A DNA stretch of 64,000 bases from Streptomyces meridianus (GCF_023703325.1 NZ_JAMQGM010000037.1:215277-279276); one strand, 5' to 3'; counted from the first letter of the stretch, positions 52,063 to 61,676 are shown. Translations and numbers: made by a program. The notes: generated by a model from the letters alone, not told the origin.

Positions 52063-55000
52063 ATGTCCGTGCACAGTCATTCGGCAGCCGGCCGCCCGGC
52101 AGCCACCACGGCCGCAGCGTCCTCCGCCGGCACACCGGAATTCCCGCGGCACGTCGTCACTGCCGTGCTCGTCGCCCACGACGGCGCCCGCTGGCTCTCC
52201 CAGGCGATCGCCGGCCTGGCAGGTCAGACACGTCCCGTCCAGAACTTCGTCGCCGCCGACACCGGCAGCGCCGACGAATCCGCCGCCCTGCTCGCGGAGT
52301 CGTTCGGCCCCCACCGCGTTCTGCACCTCGCCCGCCGTACGAGCTTCGGTACCGCCGTCGACGAGGCCGCCCGCACCGCCGGCGTCCTCACCCCCGATGA
52401 CCTGCCCTACCTCAAGCGCCCCAGCGGCTGGGACCCCGTCACCCGCACCTGGCGCGACGAGGCGTACGACATGCCGGAACTCCCGCACGGCGAACCCGTC
52501 CAGTGGCTCTGGCTGCTGCACGACGACTGCGCACCCGAGCCCGAAGCGCTCGCCGAACTCCTGCGCGTCGCCGACGCCGCCCCCTCCGCGGCGATCGTCG
52601 GCCCCAAACTGCGCAGTTGGTACGACCGCAGGCAGCTGCTCGAGACCGGCGTCAGCATCGCCAACAGCGGTCGCCGCTGGACCGGGCTCGAACGCCGCGA
52701 ACAGGACCAGGGCCAGCACGACCAGGTGCGCCAGGTGCTGTCCGTTTCCACCGCCGGCATGCTCATCCGCCGCGACGTGTGGGAGGAGCTCGGCGGATTC
52801 GACCGTCGACTGCCCCTCATGCGTGACGACGTGGACCTCTGCTGGCGCGCCCAGGCGGCCGGCCACCGGGCGCTGGTCGCGCCCGAGGCCGTCATGCGGC
52901 ACGCCGAGGCCTCCGCCCGCGAGCGGCGGCCGATCGACTGCGTCGGCCGTTCGGTCGCGAGCCCGCACCGCGTGGACAAGGCCGGTGCCGTGTACACGCT
53001 CCTGGTCAACAGTTCCGGCCGCGGGCTCCCGTGGGTCCTGCTCCGCCTGGTCCTCGGAACCCTGCTGCGCACCCTGGCCTATCTCGTGGGCAAGGTCCCC
53101 GGACAGGCCCTCGACGAGATCACCGGGCTCCTCGGCGTCCTGCTGAGGCCCGAACGGATCCTCGCCGCACGGAGGATGCGGGGTAAACCCGCCGTCGAAC
53201 ACCGCGAACTCAGGCCGCTGTTCCCGCCTCCCGGCGCCACCGTCCGTGCCACCTTCGAGCAGGTCGTCGGGAACTTCGGCGGCCGCTCCGAGCCCGACCT
53301 GGCCTCCGGCGGCCGGCACGGCGCCGTCGAGACCGGCCCCGGGGGCGACGACGCGGAGTTCCTCGAGGTCGAACAGTTCGCCCGGCTCAAGCGGATCGCC
53401 CGCAGGCCCGGTCCGGTCCTCTTCCTCGTCCTGCTGTTCGTCTCCCTCATCGCATGCCGCGACCTGCTCGGTCCGGGGGCCCTGTCCGGCGGCTCCCTGC
53501 TGCCCGCGCCGAGCGACGCCTCCGACCTGTGGGGCAGCTTCACCGCGTACTGGCATCCGGTGGGTATCGGAGCCACCGATTCCGCCCCGCCCTACCTCGC
53601 TGTCTTCGCGCTGCTCTCCACCCTCCTGTTCGGCAGCACCGGCCTGGCGATCACGCTCTTCCTCGTCTGCTCGGTCCCGCTGGCCGGCTTCACCGCCTAC
53701 TTCGCGTCCCGCCCGCTCGTCGAGTCCAAGGCGCTGCGGGCCTGGGCGAGCGTCGCCTACGCGTTCCTGCCGGCCACGACGGGTGCGCTCGCGGGAGGAC
53801 GGCTGGGCACAGCAGTCCTCGCGATCGTCCTGCCGCTGATGGCCCGGACCGCGGTGGCCTCCGCCGGACTCCGCCTGCGTCCCGGCCAGCGCCCGAGCTG
53901 GCGCGCCGTGTGGGCCCACACGGTCCTGGTCACGTTCTCCTCGGCCTTCACCCCGATCGTCTGGCCGATCGCGCTGTGTCTGGCCGCGGGTGTCCTTCTG
54001 CTGCGCTTTCTGCGCGATGAGAAGGACCAACTCCCGGCCTACGGGCTGCGTTTCCTCTCCGTCGTCGTCACGCCGTTGGTCGTACTGGCGCCGTGGTCAC
54101 TCGCACTGCTGACGCACCCCGGCGCACTGCTGACCGAGGTCGGCCAGACCGTGGGCAACGGTGGCGCCTCCGCGTTCGAACTCCTCGCGCTCAGCCCCGG
54201 CGGGCCCAAGGCGGACAGCGGGCTGCTGCTCATCGGCGTGGTGCTCGCGGCGTTCGCGGCCCTGCTGCGCGGTGAGCGCACCACCGCCATCCGGGTCGCC
54301 TGGACCGTGGCCCTCGTCGGCTTCCTCTTCGCGGCGCTCTCCAACAGCGTCGCCTGGGCCGGACCGGCCACGCTCGTCTACGGTCTCGCGCTGATCTGCG
54401 CGGCCGCCGTCGGCGCCGAGGGAGCGCGCCAGCGCGTCGCCTCGCAGAGCTTCGGCTGGCGCCAGCCGGTCGCCGGCCTGATCGCCCTCGCGGCCGCAGC
54501 CGCCCCGCTCCTCACCGCGGCCGGCTGGATGACCGGCGGCGCAGCCGGGCCGGTGGAACGGCGGGACCCCGTCCAGGTCCCGGCGTTCGTCGCGGAGGAG
54601 AGCCGTACCCGCGACCAGGCGCGCACGCTGGTACTCGGCGGTTCCGGTTCCCGTGTCTCCTACACCCTCGTCCGGGGGTCCGGAGGACGCCTCGGTGACG
54701 CAGACATCGCCGCCGAGGCCGGAACCCCCCCGCGACTCGCCGACATCGTCGCCAACCTCGTCGCCGGTTCCGGGGCCGACCAGACAAGCCGCCTGAGCGG
54801 ATACGCCGTGCGCTACCTGCTGGTCCGCGACGGCGCCCCCCGCGAAATGACCCGAGTCCTCGACGCCACCCCGGGCCTCACCCGGCTCAGCCAGCAGGAC
54901 GGGGGCTCGCTCTACCGCGTGGACCAGCGGGTCTCCCGGGTGGCCGTGGTCGATCCGGAGAGCGCCCGCGGTCAGGACTCCGCTTCCGGGCGCGAGCCGG

Positions 55001-55836
55001 TCGCCGTGGCGGCCGGTCCGGTCGAGGCCCACACGAACGTCCCGTCCGGCCCGGCCGGGCGCGTCCTGCGCATCGCTGACAAGGCCGACCCCGGCTGGCA
55101 GGCCACCCTCGACGGCAAGCCGCTGAAGCCCGTCACCGTCGACGGCTGGGCACAGGGCTTCGAACTGCCCGCGAACGGCGGACGTCTGGACCTGACCGTC
55201 AACACGCCACTGACCCACACCGGCTGGCTGGCGGCTCAAGGGCTGCTGGCGGCCGTGGTTCTCGTGCTGGCCCTGCCCGGCCGACGCCGCGAGATCGACG
55301 ACGACCTCCCGGAAACCGCCGCCGACGCGGTGCCGGCCCAGCCGGCGGAAGGCGAAGGACGGCGAGCCCGGCGACTGCGCGCCGCGGCCGAGGCCGAGCA
55401 GGGCGTCCGGCCGGCAACCGGCGCGGCGCGCCGACCGGAGGAGCCCTTCGCTGCGGCAGCCGACGAGAGCGGCTACTGGGCCGAGGTCCCGGAGCACCAC
55501 GACGTCCCGCAGCAGCCCGCGTACGCCGACTGGAACGACCCGGCCTACGCCGGCGGCGGTCACCACGACGCAGGCCACCCGCAGAGCGGTGGGTACGGCG
55601 GCTACCCGGCGGACACGTACCCGTCCGGTCCCGCCGACCCCTACGGGCCGGGTTCGTACGGGGGCGAGCAGCAACCCGCGCAGACCGGTCCGTACGGCGG
55701 CCCCGATGGTGCGGACCCGTACACGGACCCGTACGGCTACACCCGTCCCGCTGCGCCCGGCGGACCCCAGGGCGAGACGACGTACGGTGACGGCGGCGTG
55801 CCGGAACCCCGCCGCGACGGGAGCGAGTACCAGTGA
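52063..55836 (+). CDS. Very large membrane glycosyltransferase (family 2)
   Basis: A 1257-residue protein. Residues about 35-330 form a GT-A domain: VTAVLVAHDGARWLSQAI, the long LWLLHDDCAPEPEALAEL segment with the metal-binding DDC, and LMRDDVDLCWRAQAAGHRA. From about 440 to 850 lie roughly a dozen membrane segments, then an extracytoplasmic region with a final membrane helix near 1065-1085. The last about 115 residues form a low-complexity cytoplasmic tail rich in Tyr, Gly and Pro. ATG at 52063 lacks a ribosome site; the frame is open back to GTG 51973. It overlaps the next gene (GTGA) and is likely a transporter-coupled or polyprenyl-glycan transferase. Confidence 0.82.
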   Translation: MSVHSHSAAGRPAATTAAASSAGTPEFPRHVVTAVLVAHDGARWLSQAIAGLAGQTRPVQNFVAADTGSADESAALLAESFGPHRVLHLARRTSFGTAVDEAARTAGVLTPDDLPYLKRPSGWDPVTRTWRDEAYDMPELPHGEPVQWLWLLHDDCAPEPEALAELLRVADAAPSAAIVGPKLRSWYDRRQLLETGVSIANSGRRWTGLERREQDQGQHDQVRQVLSVSTAGMLIRRDVWEELGGFDRRLPLMRDDVDLCWRAQAAGHRALVAPEAVMRHAEASARERRPIDCVGRSVASPHRVDKAGAVYTLLVNSSGRGLPWVLLRLVLGTLLRTLAYLVGKVPGQALDEITGLLGVLLRPERILAARRMRGKPAVEHRELRPLFPPPGATVRATFEQVVGNFGGRSEPDLASGGRHGAVETGPGGDDAEFLEVEQFARLKRIARRPGPVLFLVLLFVSLIACRDLLGPGALSGGSLLPAPSDASDLWGSFTAYWHPVGIGATDSAPPYLAVFALLSTLLFGSTGLAITLFLVCSVPLAGFTAYFASRPLVESKALRAWASVAYAFLPATTGALAGGRLGTAVLAIVLPLMARTAVASAGLRLRPGQRPSWRAVWAHTVLVTFSSAFTPIVWPIALCLAAGVLLLRFLRDEKDQLPAYGLRFLSVVVTPLVVLAPWSLALLTHPGALLTEVGQTVGNGGASAFELLALSPGGPKADSGLLLIGVVLAAFAALLRGERTTAIRVAWTVALVGFLFAALSNSVAWAGPATLVYGLALICAAAVGAEGARQRVASQSFGWRQPVAGLIALAAAAAPLLTAAGWMTGGAAGPVERRDPVQVPAFVAEESRTRDQARTLVLGGSGSRVSYTLVRGSGGRLGDADIAAEAGTPPRLADIVANLVAGSGADQTSRLSGYAVRYLLVRDGAPREMTRVLDATPGLTRLSQQDGGSLYRVDQRVSRVAVVDPESARGQDSASGREPVAVAAGPVEAHTNVPSGPAGRVLRIADKADPGWQATLDGKPLKPVTVDGWAQGFELPANGGRLDLTVNTPLTHTGWLAAQGLLAAVVLVLALPGRRREIDDDLPETAADAVPAQPAEGEGRRARRLRAAAEAEQGVRPATGAARRPEEPFAAAADESGYWAEVPEHHDVPQQPAYADWNDPAYAGGGHHDAGHPQSGGYGGYPADTYPSGPADPYGPGSYGGEQQPAQTGPYGGPDGADPYTDPYGYTRPAAPGGPQGETTYGDGGVPEPRRDGSEYQ

Positions 55837-57362
55837 CACCCAGCAACCTCCCCCTGATCGGGGCCTTCGGGGCTCTGGCGCTCCTCACCGGCGTCGCAGC
55901 CGTCGCGGCTCCCGGCCCGGAGGCCGCCGAAGCGCCGGCCGCCCGGCTGCCGGTCCAGCGTTCGGCGCTCGTGTGCCCGGCACCGACCGCGTCGGATCTC
56001 GCCGAAACCCAGTACACGGCCTTCACCCCCGGCGGCGGGAAGGCGAAGCCGGGCGGCGGGGGCGCAAGCGCCGGGCTGCTTCCCGCGACCACCGCCACCG
56101 GACTCGGAGGCCGCAAGGACGGCAAGGCCGGAGCGGACGGCAGAGCCGGCCGGGGCAAGGACGACAAGCCTGTCGTGCCGCTCGAGTCCCCCGGCTCGCC
56201 GGTCGTCGCCACGACCTCCGACTCCAGTGCCCCCGCGCTGACCGGGACCGCTGACGGGGCGCTCGCCCCCGGCTGGACGGTGCAGCAGACGAGTGTGGTC
56301 GCGGCGGGCCGGGGCCGGGGGGTCCTCGGGACCGCCTGCACCGCCCCCGACACGGACTTCTGGTTCCCGTCGGCCAGCACGGCCAAGGAGCGGCAGGACT
56401 TCGTCCACCTGACGAACCCCGACCCCACCGCGGCCGTCGTGGACCTCGAGTTGTACGGCAGGGGCGGCAAGCTCAAGACCACCGTCAGCGACGGCATCAC
56501 CGTGCCGCCGCGCTCCACCGTCAAGGTCCTGCTGTCGACCCTGACGCAGAAGCCCACCACGAACGTCGCCCTGCATGCCGTGGCGCGCGCCGGCCGGGTC
56601 GGTGCGGCGGTCGAGGCCCTCGACGACCGGATCGGCGGGGACTGGCTGTCGCCGGCGGCCGACCCGTCGGGCAGCGTCGTCCTGCCGGGAATCCCGAAGG
56701 ACGCCACGTCCGTGCGGCTCGTCGCCCTGGCGACCGGCGAGGACGACGCCGACCTCAAGGTGCGACTGGCCGGCCCATCAGGCCGGCTGACGCCCGCCGG
56801 GCACGAGACGCTGCACGTCAAGAGCGGGATGACGTCAGCGATCGACCTGGGCGACCTGACGAAGGGCGAGCCCGGCTCCCTGGTGCTCACCCCTGCGGAC
56901 GGCGGCAGCGGCGCTCCCGTGGTCGCAGCCCTGCGCGTCACCCGGGGCAAGGGATCGGACCAGGAGACGGCGTTCGTGCCCGCCGTCGAGCCGCTGCGCG
57001 ACCGGGGCACGGTCGCCGACAACCGGGCCAAGCGCTCCACCCTCGCGCTGGTCGCGCCCGGGCGGACGGCGAAGGTCAAGGTGACGGTGTCCGCAGGCAG
57101 CGAGGGCGGCAGCCCGGTTTCCCGGACGTACACCGTCAAGGGCGGGACGACCAAGGCCGTCGAGCCGCCGTTCCCGTCCTCGGGCAAGGGCAGTTACGCA
57201 CTGACCGTGGAGCCCGTGTCCGGCGGTCCGGTGCACGCGTCGCGGATGCTCGCGATCCCGCAGGGCGGCATCCCCATGTTCACCGTCCAGACGATTCCGG
57301 ACGACCGAGGGACGGTGAACGTCCCGCACGCCGAGCAGGACCTGTCCCTGCTCAACGACTGA
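55833..57362 (+). CDS. DUF5719-like secreted/anchored protein
   Basis: A 509-residue protein starting with a hydrophobic membrane segment (LIGAFGALALLTGVAAVAA) and then an extracytoplasmic region. A Gly/Lys-rich disordered stretch (about 65-115) precedes repeated beta-sandwich-like modules (for example DFVHLTNPDPTAAVVDLELYG and VKVLLSTLTQ). No catalytic motif is seen. Translation overlaps the giant glycosyltransferase by GTGA, so the two are surely co-expressed and probably act in the same envelope process. In actinobacteria this pair recurs, as far as I recall. Confidence 0.75.
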   Translation: MTPSNLPLIGAFGALALLTGVAAVAAPGPEAAEAPAARLPVQRSALVCPAPTASDLAETQYTAFTPGGGKAKPGGGGASAGLLPATTATGLGGRKDGKAGADGRAGRGKDDKPVVPLESPGSPVVATTSDSSAPALTGTADGALAPGWTVQQTSVVAAGRGRGVLGTACTAPDTDFWFPSASTAKERQDFVHLTNPDPTAAVVDLELYGRGGKLKTTVSDGITVPPRSTVKVLLSTLTQKPTTNVALHAVARAGRVGAAVEALDDRIGGDWLSPAADPSGSVVLPGIPKDATSVRLVALATGEDDADLKVRLAGPSGRLTPAGHETLHVKSGMTSAIDLGDLTKGEPGSLVLTPADGGSGAPVVAALRVTRGKGSDQETAFVPAVEPLRDRGTVADNRAKRSTLALVAPGRTAKVKVTVSAGSEGGSPVSRTYTVKGGTTKAVEPPFPSSGKGSYALTVEPVSGGPVHASRMLAIPQGGIPMFTVQTIPDDRGTVNVPHAEQDLSLLND

Positions 57363-57466
57363 GCCGGCCCGGCTCGGCGGGGCCCTTCGAGACGACGGGG
57401 CCGGCCCGGGTTCCGCCGGCGCCGCCCGTCCGCACCGGGGTGGGAGCGACCCCGGGCCGGGCGGTC

Positions 57467-57922
57467 TCAGTCCTGGCCGTAACGCGGGTCCACGGACTCC
57501 GGTGCGAGCCCCAGCAGTTCCGCGACCTGTTCGACGATGACCTCGTGGACCAGCAGCGCACGTTCCTCACGGCCCTTGGTGCGGATCTCCACGGGCCTGC
57601 GGTAGATGACGATGCGTGAGTTCCCGCTCCCGTCCGCCGTGTCGAGCCGTCCCAGCGGAACGGGGTCGTCCGCCCAGCCGTCGGGATCCCCCTCGCCGGC
57701 GGGGGGCGGGACGTCGCGAACGGTGAATTCCACATCGGCGAGCTGCGTCCAGCGGCGTTCCAGCCGCTGCACCGAGTCGTGCACGAGATCGACGAATGCG
57801 TCGGACCGGCTCGTCGCGAGCGGCACCTGCGGCGGCGCGATCGGGCCGCGCATACCGCGGCCGTGACGGTCGCGGCGCCGGGGGCGCGGCTCGGTCGGGC
57901 GGGGAGTCACGGGACTGTCCAT
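57467..57922 (-). CDS. Minimal zincin-like protein with degenerate HExxH
   Basis: A 151-residue protein like the family named metallopeptidase in actinobacterial annotations (TT1823/minimal MMP fold, the mycobacterial Rv3259 position). The expected HExxH reads HEVIV (His126, Glu127, Val130), followed by EQVAELLGL, so the second zinc His is lost. A catalytic role is therefore doubtful. The first 40 residues are Arg/Pro-rich. No ribosome site; TACTCT about nine bases upstream suggests a leaderless message. It is divergent from the DUF3499-like gene. Confidence 0.7.
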   Translation of the reverse strand: MDSPVTPRPTEPRPRRRDRHGRGMRGPIAPPQVPLATSRSDAFVDLVHDSVQRLERRWTQLADVEFTVRDVPPPAGEGDPDGWADDPVPLGRLDTADGSGNSRIVIYRRPVEIRTKGREERALLVHEVIVEQVAELLGLAPESVDPRYGQD

Positions 57923-58242
57923 CGACTACGAGAGTAGCCGTCGCGGCACAACGGCGCGGAAGTATGCCCGCCCGTGCATGTCATGTCCGATCCTGAACAT
58001 TTCGGCCATATTCGAGGTCGCTCACAGGCAGAGTTCTGAGCGGATATTCCAAGACGAATGACGCTATCGGGACGAGTCGGTGACCGCATTCATCGTCGTC
58101 TTCCGCTCGCGGTCCGGAGGCAGGCGCAGGTCAGGTCCGGTGTCCGCAGGTCAGGCCGGGTGCGGACGTCAAGGCGACACGGCGGAGTGAGGTCGTGGAG
58201 AGTCGTCGCGGCCCGCTCAAGAGTGCGGTACCGTCCAACCTC
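57923..58242. other. Divergent promoter region with a 20-bp-phased direct repeat
   Basis: These 320 bases contain no supported gene. They hold a leaderless-type -10 (TACCGT at 58229-58234) for the DUF3499-like gene and an exact direct repeat GCAGGTCAGG at 58126-58135 and 58146-58155, spaced 20 bases apart, about two helical turns. The repeat lies roughly 90-115 bases before the DUF3499-like start. Confidence 0.5.
58126..58155. repeat. Direct repeat GCAGGTCAGG, 20-bp period
   Basis: Two exact 10-bp copies with partial conservation of the following bases. Helical phasing suggests two protein-binding sites on one DNA face; function unknown. Confidence 0.4.
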
Positions 58243-58626
58243 GTGAGCCCTGTACGTCGCTGTTCGCGCACCGCATGCGGCCGTCCCGCCGTCGCGACGC
58301 TGACGTACGTCTACGCGGATTCGACCGCCGTGCTCGGGCCGCTCGCCACCTACGCCGAGCCGCACTGCTACGACCTGTGCGCCGAGCACTCCGAGCGGCT
58401 CACCGCACCCCGCGGCTGGGAAGTGGTCCGGCTCGCCGTCGAGGACCGTGACTCCGGCCCCAGCAGTGACGACCTCGAGGCACTCGCCAACGCGGTGCGC
58501 GAAGCCGCCCGGCCCCAGGAGCGCGCCGAGGCGACGGGAGGCTCTCCCGGCAGGGCTCCGGCGCCCGATCCGCTCGAGGTCGCCCGCCGCGGCCACCTGC
58601 GGGTGCTCCGCTCGCCCGATTCCTGA
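58243..58626 (+). CDS. DUF3499-like small protein with paired cysteines
   Basis: A 127-residue protein. Cys7, Cys12, Cys42 and Cys46 (RRCSRTACGRPA, HCYDLCAEH) could form a zinc knuckle. The remainder is polar and low in hydrophobicity. GTG at 58243 is chosen because the protein then begins SPVRRCSRTACGRP and a TACCGT -10 element lies eight bases upstream (leaderless). It precedes manB, as Rv3258c precedes manB in mycobacteria. No function is known to me. Confidence 0.72.
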   Translation: MSPVRRCSRTACGRPAVATLTYVYADSTAVLGPLATYAEPHCYDLCAEHSERLTAPRGWEVVRLAVEDRDSGPSSDDLEALANAVREAARPQERAEATGGSPGRAPAPDPLEVARRGHLRVLRSPDS

Positions 58627-58757
58627 CTCCGCACACCGGCGCCGCTCGCGCACGGCCGGCTGCGGGCCCTGTCGTTCCACTCCGGTGAGGCCCTTCGGCA
58701 ACGATGTCATCCCCGACGGGTAGATTTGGCGGCCCAGGACTCCGGAAGGGTTGCGCT

Positions 58758-60116
58758 GTGCCCGACTTGTCGCAGATCGTAAAGGCATACGACGTGCGAG
58801 GGGTCGTCCCCGACCAGTGGGACGAGTCGCTCGCGGAACTGTTCGGCGCGGCATTCGTCCGTGTCACCGGAGCGAGCGCGATCGTCGTCGGGCACGACAT
58901 GCGGCCGTCGTCGCCCGGCCTCTCCCGGGCCTTCGCCCGCGGCGCCGCCGCACTCGGCGCCGACGTCACCGAGATCGGCCTCTGCTCCACCGACCAGCTG
59001 TACTTCGCCAGCGGCCGGCTCGGTCTGCCCGGTGCCATGTTCACCGCGAGCCACAACCCCGCCCAGTACAACGGCATCAAGATGTGCCGGGCTGGTGCGG
59101 CCCCGGTCGGCCAGGACACCGGCCTTGCCGACATCCGGGCCCTCGTGGAGGAGTGGGCGGAGGGCGGCCGTCCGGAGCCCGCAGCCGCCCCGGGCACGAT
59201 CACCGCGCAGGACGTCCTCGCCGACTACGCCGCGCACCTGCGCTCGCTGGTCGACCTCACGGGCATCCGGCCGCTGAAGGTCGTCGTCGACGCGGGCAAC
59301 GGTATGGGCGGGCACACCGTCCCCACGGTGTTCGAGGGGCTGCCGCTCGATCTCGTCCCTCTCTTCTTCGAGCTCGACGGCACCTTCCCCAACCACGAGG
59401 CCAACCCGCTCGACCCGGCGAACATCGTCGACCTGCAGGCCGAGGTACGGGAGACCGGCGCCGACATCGGCCTGGCCTTCGACGGGGACGCGGACCGCTG
59501 CTTCGTCGTCGACGAGCGCGGCGAGCCCGTCACCCCTTCCGCCGTCACGGCCCTGGTCGCCGCCCGCGAACTCGCCAAGCACGACGGGGGCACGGTCATC
59601 CACAACCTGATCACCTCCTGGTCCGTGCCCGAGGTGGTGAAGGAGCACGGCGGCACCCCCGTCCGCACCCGGGTCGGGCACTCCTTCATCAAGCAGAAGA
59701 TGAGCGAGACCGGGGCGATCTTCGGCGGCGAGCACTCGGCCCACTACTACTTCCGCGACTTCTGGAACGCAGACACCGGCATGCTCGCCGCCCTGCACGT
59801 CCTGGCCGCCCTCGGCGAGCAGCCGGGTTCGCTCTCCGCGCTGGTCGCCCAGTACGACCGCTATGCGGCGTCCGGCGAGATCAACAGCACCGTCGCCGAC
59901 CAGGCGGGTCGCGCGGCGGCGGTCAGGGAAGCCTTCGGCGACCGCGACGACACGCAGCTCGACGAACTCGACGGCCTGACCGTCACCGCCGCCGACTGGT
60001 GGTTCAACCTCCGTGCCTCCAACACCGAGCCGCTGCTCCGGCTCAACGTGGAGGCGAGGGACGAGCGGACCGTCCACCGGATCCGCGACGAGGTCCTCGC
60101 CATCGTCCGCGCCTGA
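58758..60116 (+). CDS. manB: Phosphomannomutase / phosphoglucomutase
   Basis: A 452-residue alpha-D-phosphohexomutase interconverting mannose-6- and mannose-1-phosphate. The phospho-Ser98 is in FTASHNPAQYNGIK. The metal loop is AFDGDADRC, the sugar-specificity loop is GGEHSAHYYF, and the phosphate-binding segment is RASNTEPLLRLNVEA. GTG at 58758 follows GGAAGGG by seven bases. It begins a run of four same-strand genes (manB, Trm112-like, SIS, manA). Confidence 0.95.
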   Translation: MPDLSQIVKAYDVRGVVPDQWDESLAELFGAAFVRVTGASAIVVGHDMRPSSPGLSRAFARGAAALGADVTEIGLCSTDQLYFASGRLGLPGAMFTASHNPAQYNGIKMCRAGAAPVGQDTGLADIRALVEEWAEGGRPEPAAAPGTITAQDVLADYAAHLRSLVDLTGIRPLKVVVDAGNGMGGHTVPTVFEGLPLDLVPLFFELDGTFPNHEANPLDPANIVDLQAEVRETGADIGLAFDGDADRCFVVDERGEPVTPSAVTALVAARELAKHDGGTVIHNLITSWSVPEVVKEHGGTPVRTRVGHSFIKQKMSETGAIFGGEHSAHYYFRDFWNADTGMLAALHVLAALGEQPGSLSALVAQYDRYAASGEINSTVADQAGRAAAVREAFGDRDDTQLDELDGLTVTAADWWFNLRASNTEPLLRLNVEARDERTVHRIRDEVLAIVRA

Positions 60117-60228
60117 TCGTGCCCGACGTCGCCGGGCCGCGCCTCGCAGGCGGCCCGGCGGTACCCTGACGAGGCCGACCACTCTCCGCGCCCCGCACGG
60201 TCGCCGGGAGATCACGAAGGGAAAACCC

Positions 60229-60423
60229 ATGCCGCTCGAAGCAGGTCTCCTCGACATCCTCGCCTGCCCCGCCTGCCACGCGCCGCTGCGCGCGCAGACC
60301 GCGGCCGGGGCCGAGGGCGAGCCGGAGGAGCTCCGGTGCACCGGCGAGAGCTGCGGCCTGGCCTACCCCGTCCGTGACGGCATCCCTGTGCTGCTCGTCG
60401 ACGAGGCCCGCCGCCCCGCCTGA
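60229..60423 (+). CDS. Trm112-family zinc-binding small protein
   Basis: A 64-residue protein with Cys13, Cys16, Cys37 and Cys42 in CPACHAPL and RCTGESCGLAYPVRDGIPVLL, the Trm112/YcaR pattern. Eukaryotic Trm112 activates methyltransferases; bacterial single-domain versions are widespread but of uncertain role. AAGGG sits before the ATG. It lies inside the mannose cluster. Confidence 0.88.
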   Translation: MPLEAGLLDILACPACHAPLRAQTAAGAEGEPEELRCTGESCGLAYPVRDGIPVLLVDEARRPA

Positions 60424-60484
60424 TCCCCGGCCGGGCCCCGGACCCCCGACTCCAGCTGCCCCTGCGATCGGAGGCCACAGACCG

Positions 60485-61633
60485 ATGCTCGACGAGTCGC
60501 TGCTCGACGCCCCCCAGAAACTGGCCCGCATGGACACCCGCGGCCTGCTGCGCGGGGCCGCGGAATCGGGGGCCCGGGTCCGTACCTCCGCCCGGAGCGC
60601 AACCGAGGCCGGCGTCGCCGACCTCCGTCCGGAGGGGCGACCGCGGGCCATGTTCGTGGCCGGTTCGGGCCCGGACACCGGCAGTGTCACCGATCTGCTC
60701 TCCGCCTTGGTCGGCAGCAACGTGCCCGTCGGCCTGATCAGCCCCACCGGAGCCCTCGCCGCCCCCGGAGCGCTGCTCTGGTCGCTGCCGGGCTGGGCCG
60801 GGCCCGCCGACCTGCTGCTCGTCGTCACCGCCGACGGCACCGAACCGGGTCTGACGGCTCTCGTCGACCAGGCCTATCGGCGCGGCTGCGCGATCGTTGC
60901 CGTCACCCCCGGCGGTGCACCGCTCACCGGCGAGGTGACGAGTCGGCACGGGCTCGCGATCCCGCTCGCCTCCGCCCCGTACGAGCAGCCGGCCGAAGGA
61001 AACCGTCCCTACGGCGAGAGCGAGCACCCGGGGCTGCTGTGGGCCCTGCTGACACCGCTGCTCGCCGTCATCGACCGGATGGGGCTCGTCTCCGCACCCC
61101 CCGACGCCCTTCACCGCGTCGCCGACCGTCTGGACCGGGTCGCCGAGCGCTGCGGGCCGGCGATCGCCACCTACAGCAACTCCGCCAAGACCCTCGCGGC
61201 CGAACTGGCCGACGCCCTGCCGTTGTTGTGGAGCGAGGGCCCGGCAGCGGGCGCCGCGGCGCGTCGCTTCGCCCACGTACTGGCATCGGTCGCCGGGCGG
61301 CCCGCCCTCACGGCCGGTCTGCCCGAGGCCCTGATGCTGCACAACACCCTGCTGTCGGGGGCCTTCGCGGCCGGCGCCGACCCGGAGGACTTCTTCCGGG
61401 ACCGGGTCGAGGAGCCCGAGGCACTCCATGCCTGCGTGGTTCTGCTGCGCGACCGGTCCGCGGGCGGGCGGTCGGCCGCCCCGGCCGCACGGGAGCTGGC
61501 ACTCGGCCACGAGACCCCCGTGAGCGAACTCGAGGCGGAGGAGGGCAGCCCGCTGGAGGCCGTCGCGGAACTCCTCGCCGTCGCGGATTTCACCGCCGTT
61601 TACCTGGCGCTCGCCTCGCGAGAGCGACCATAG
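60485..61633 (+). CDS. SIS-domain protein (phosphoglucose/phosphomannose isomerase-like)
   Basis: A 382-residue protein related to the bifunctional phosphoglucose/phosphomannose isomerase group. The N-terminal half carries an SIS-type fold (AMFVAGSGPDTGSVTDLLSAL, LLLVVTADGTEPGL). The C-terminal half resembles the PGI-PMI terminal domain (EDFFRDRVEEPEALHACVVLL). ATG at 60485 follows GGAGG. It sits between manB and manA exactly as Rv3256c does in mycobacteria. Whether it has isomerase activity or helps ManA is not shown by sequence. Confidence 0.8.
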   Translation: MLDESLLDAPQKLARMDTRGLLRGAAESGARVRTSARSATEAGVADLRPEGRPRAMFVAGSGPDTGSVTDLLSALVGSNVPVGLISPTGALAAPGALLWSLPGWAGPADLLLVVTADGTEPGLTALVDQAYRRGCAIVAVTPGGAPLTGEVTSRHGLAIPLASAPYEQPAEGNRPYGESEHPGLLWALLTPLLAVIDRMGLVSAPPDALHRVADRLDRVAERCGPAIATYSNSAKTLAAELADALPLLWSEGPAAGAAARRFAHVLASVAGRPALTAGLPEALMLHNTLLSGAFAAGADPEDFFRDRVEEPEALHACVVLLRDRSAGGRSAAPAARELALGHETPVSELEAEEGSPLEAVAELLAVADFTAVYLALASRERP

Positions 61634-61676
61634 AGCGCCGTAGTTCGACGTCCCACCAGAGTCAGGAACCACCCGC

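Noticed and set aside
54097..57187. Long minus-strand frames (580 and 662 codons) opposite the giant glycosyltransferase and the DUF5719-like gene
   Set aside because: Antisense low-complexity frames; the plus-strand products have coherent membrane and domain layout.
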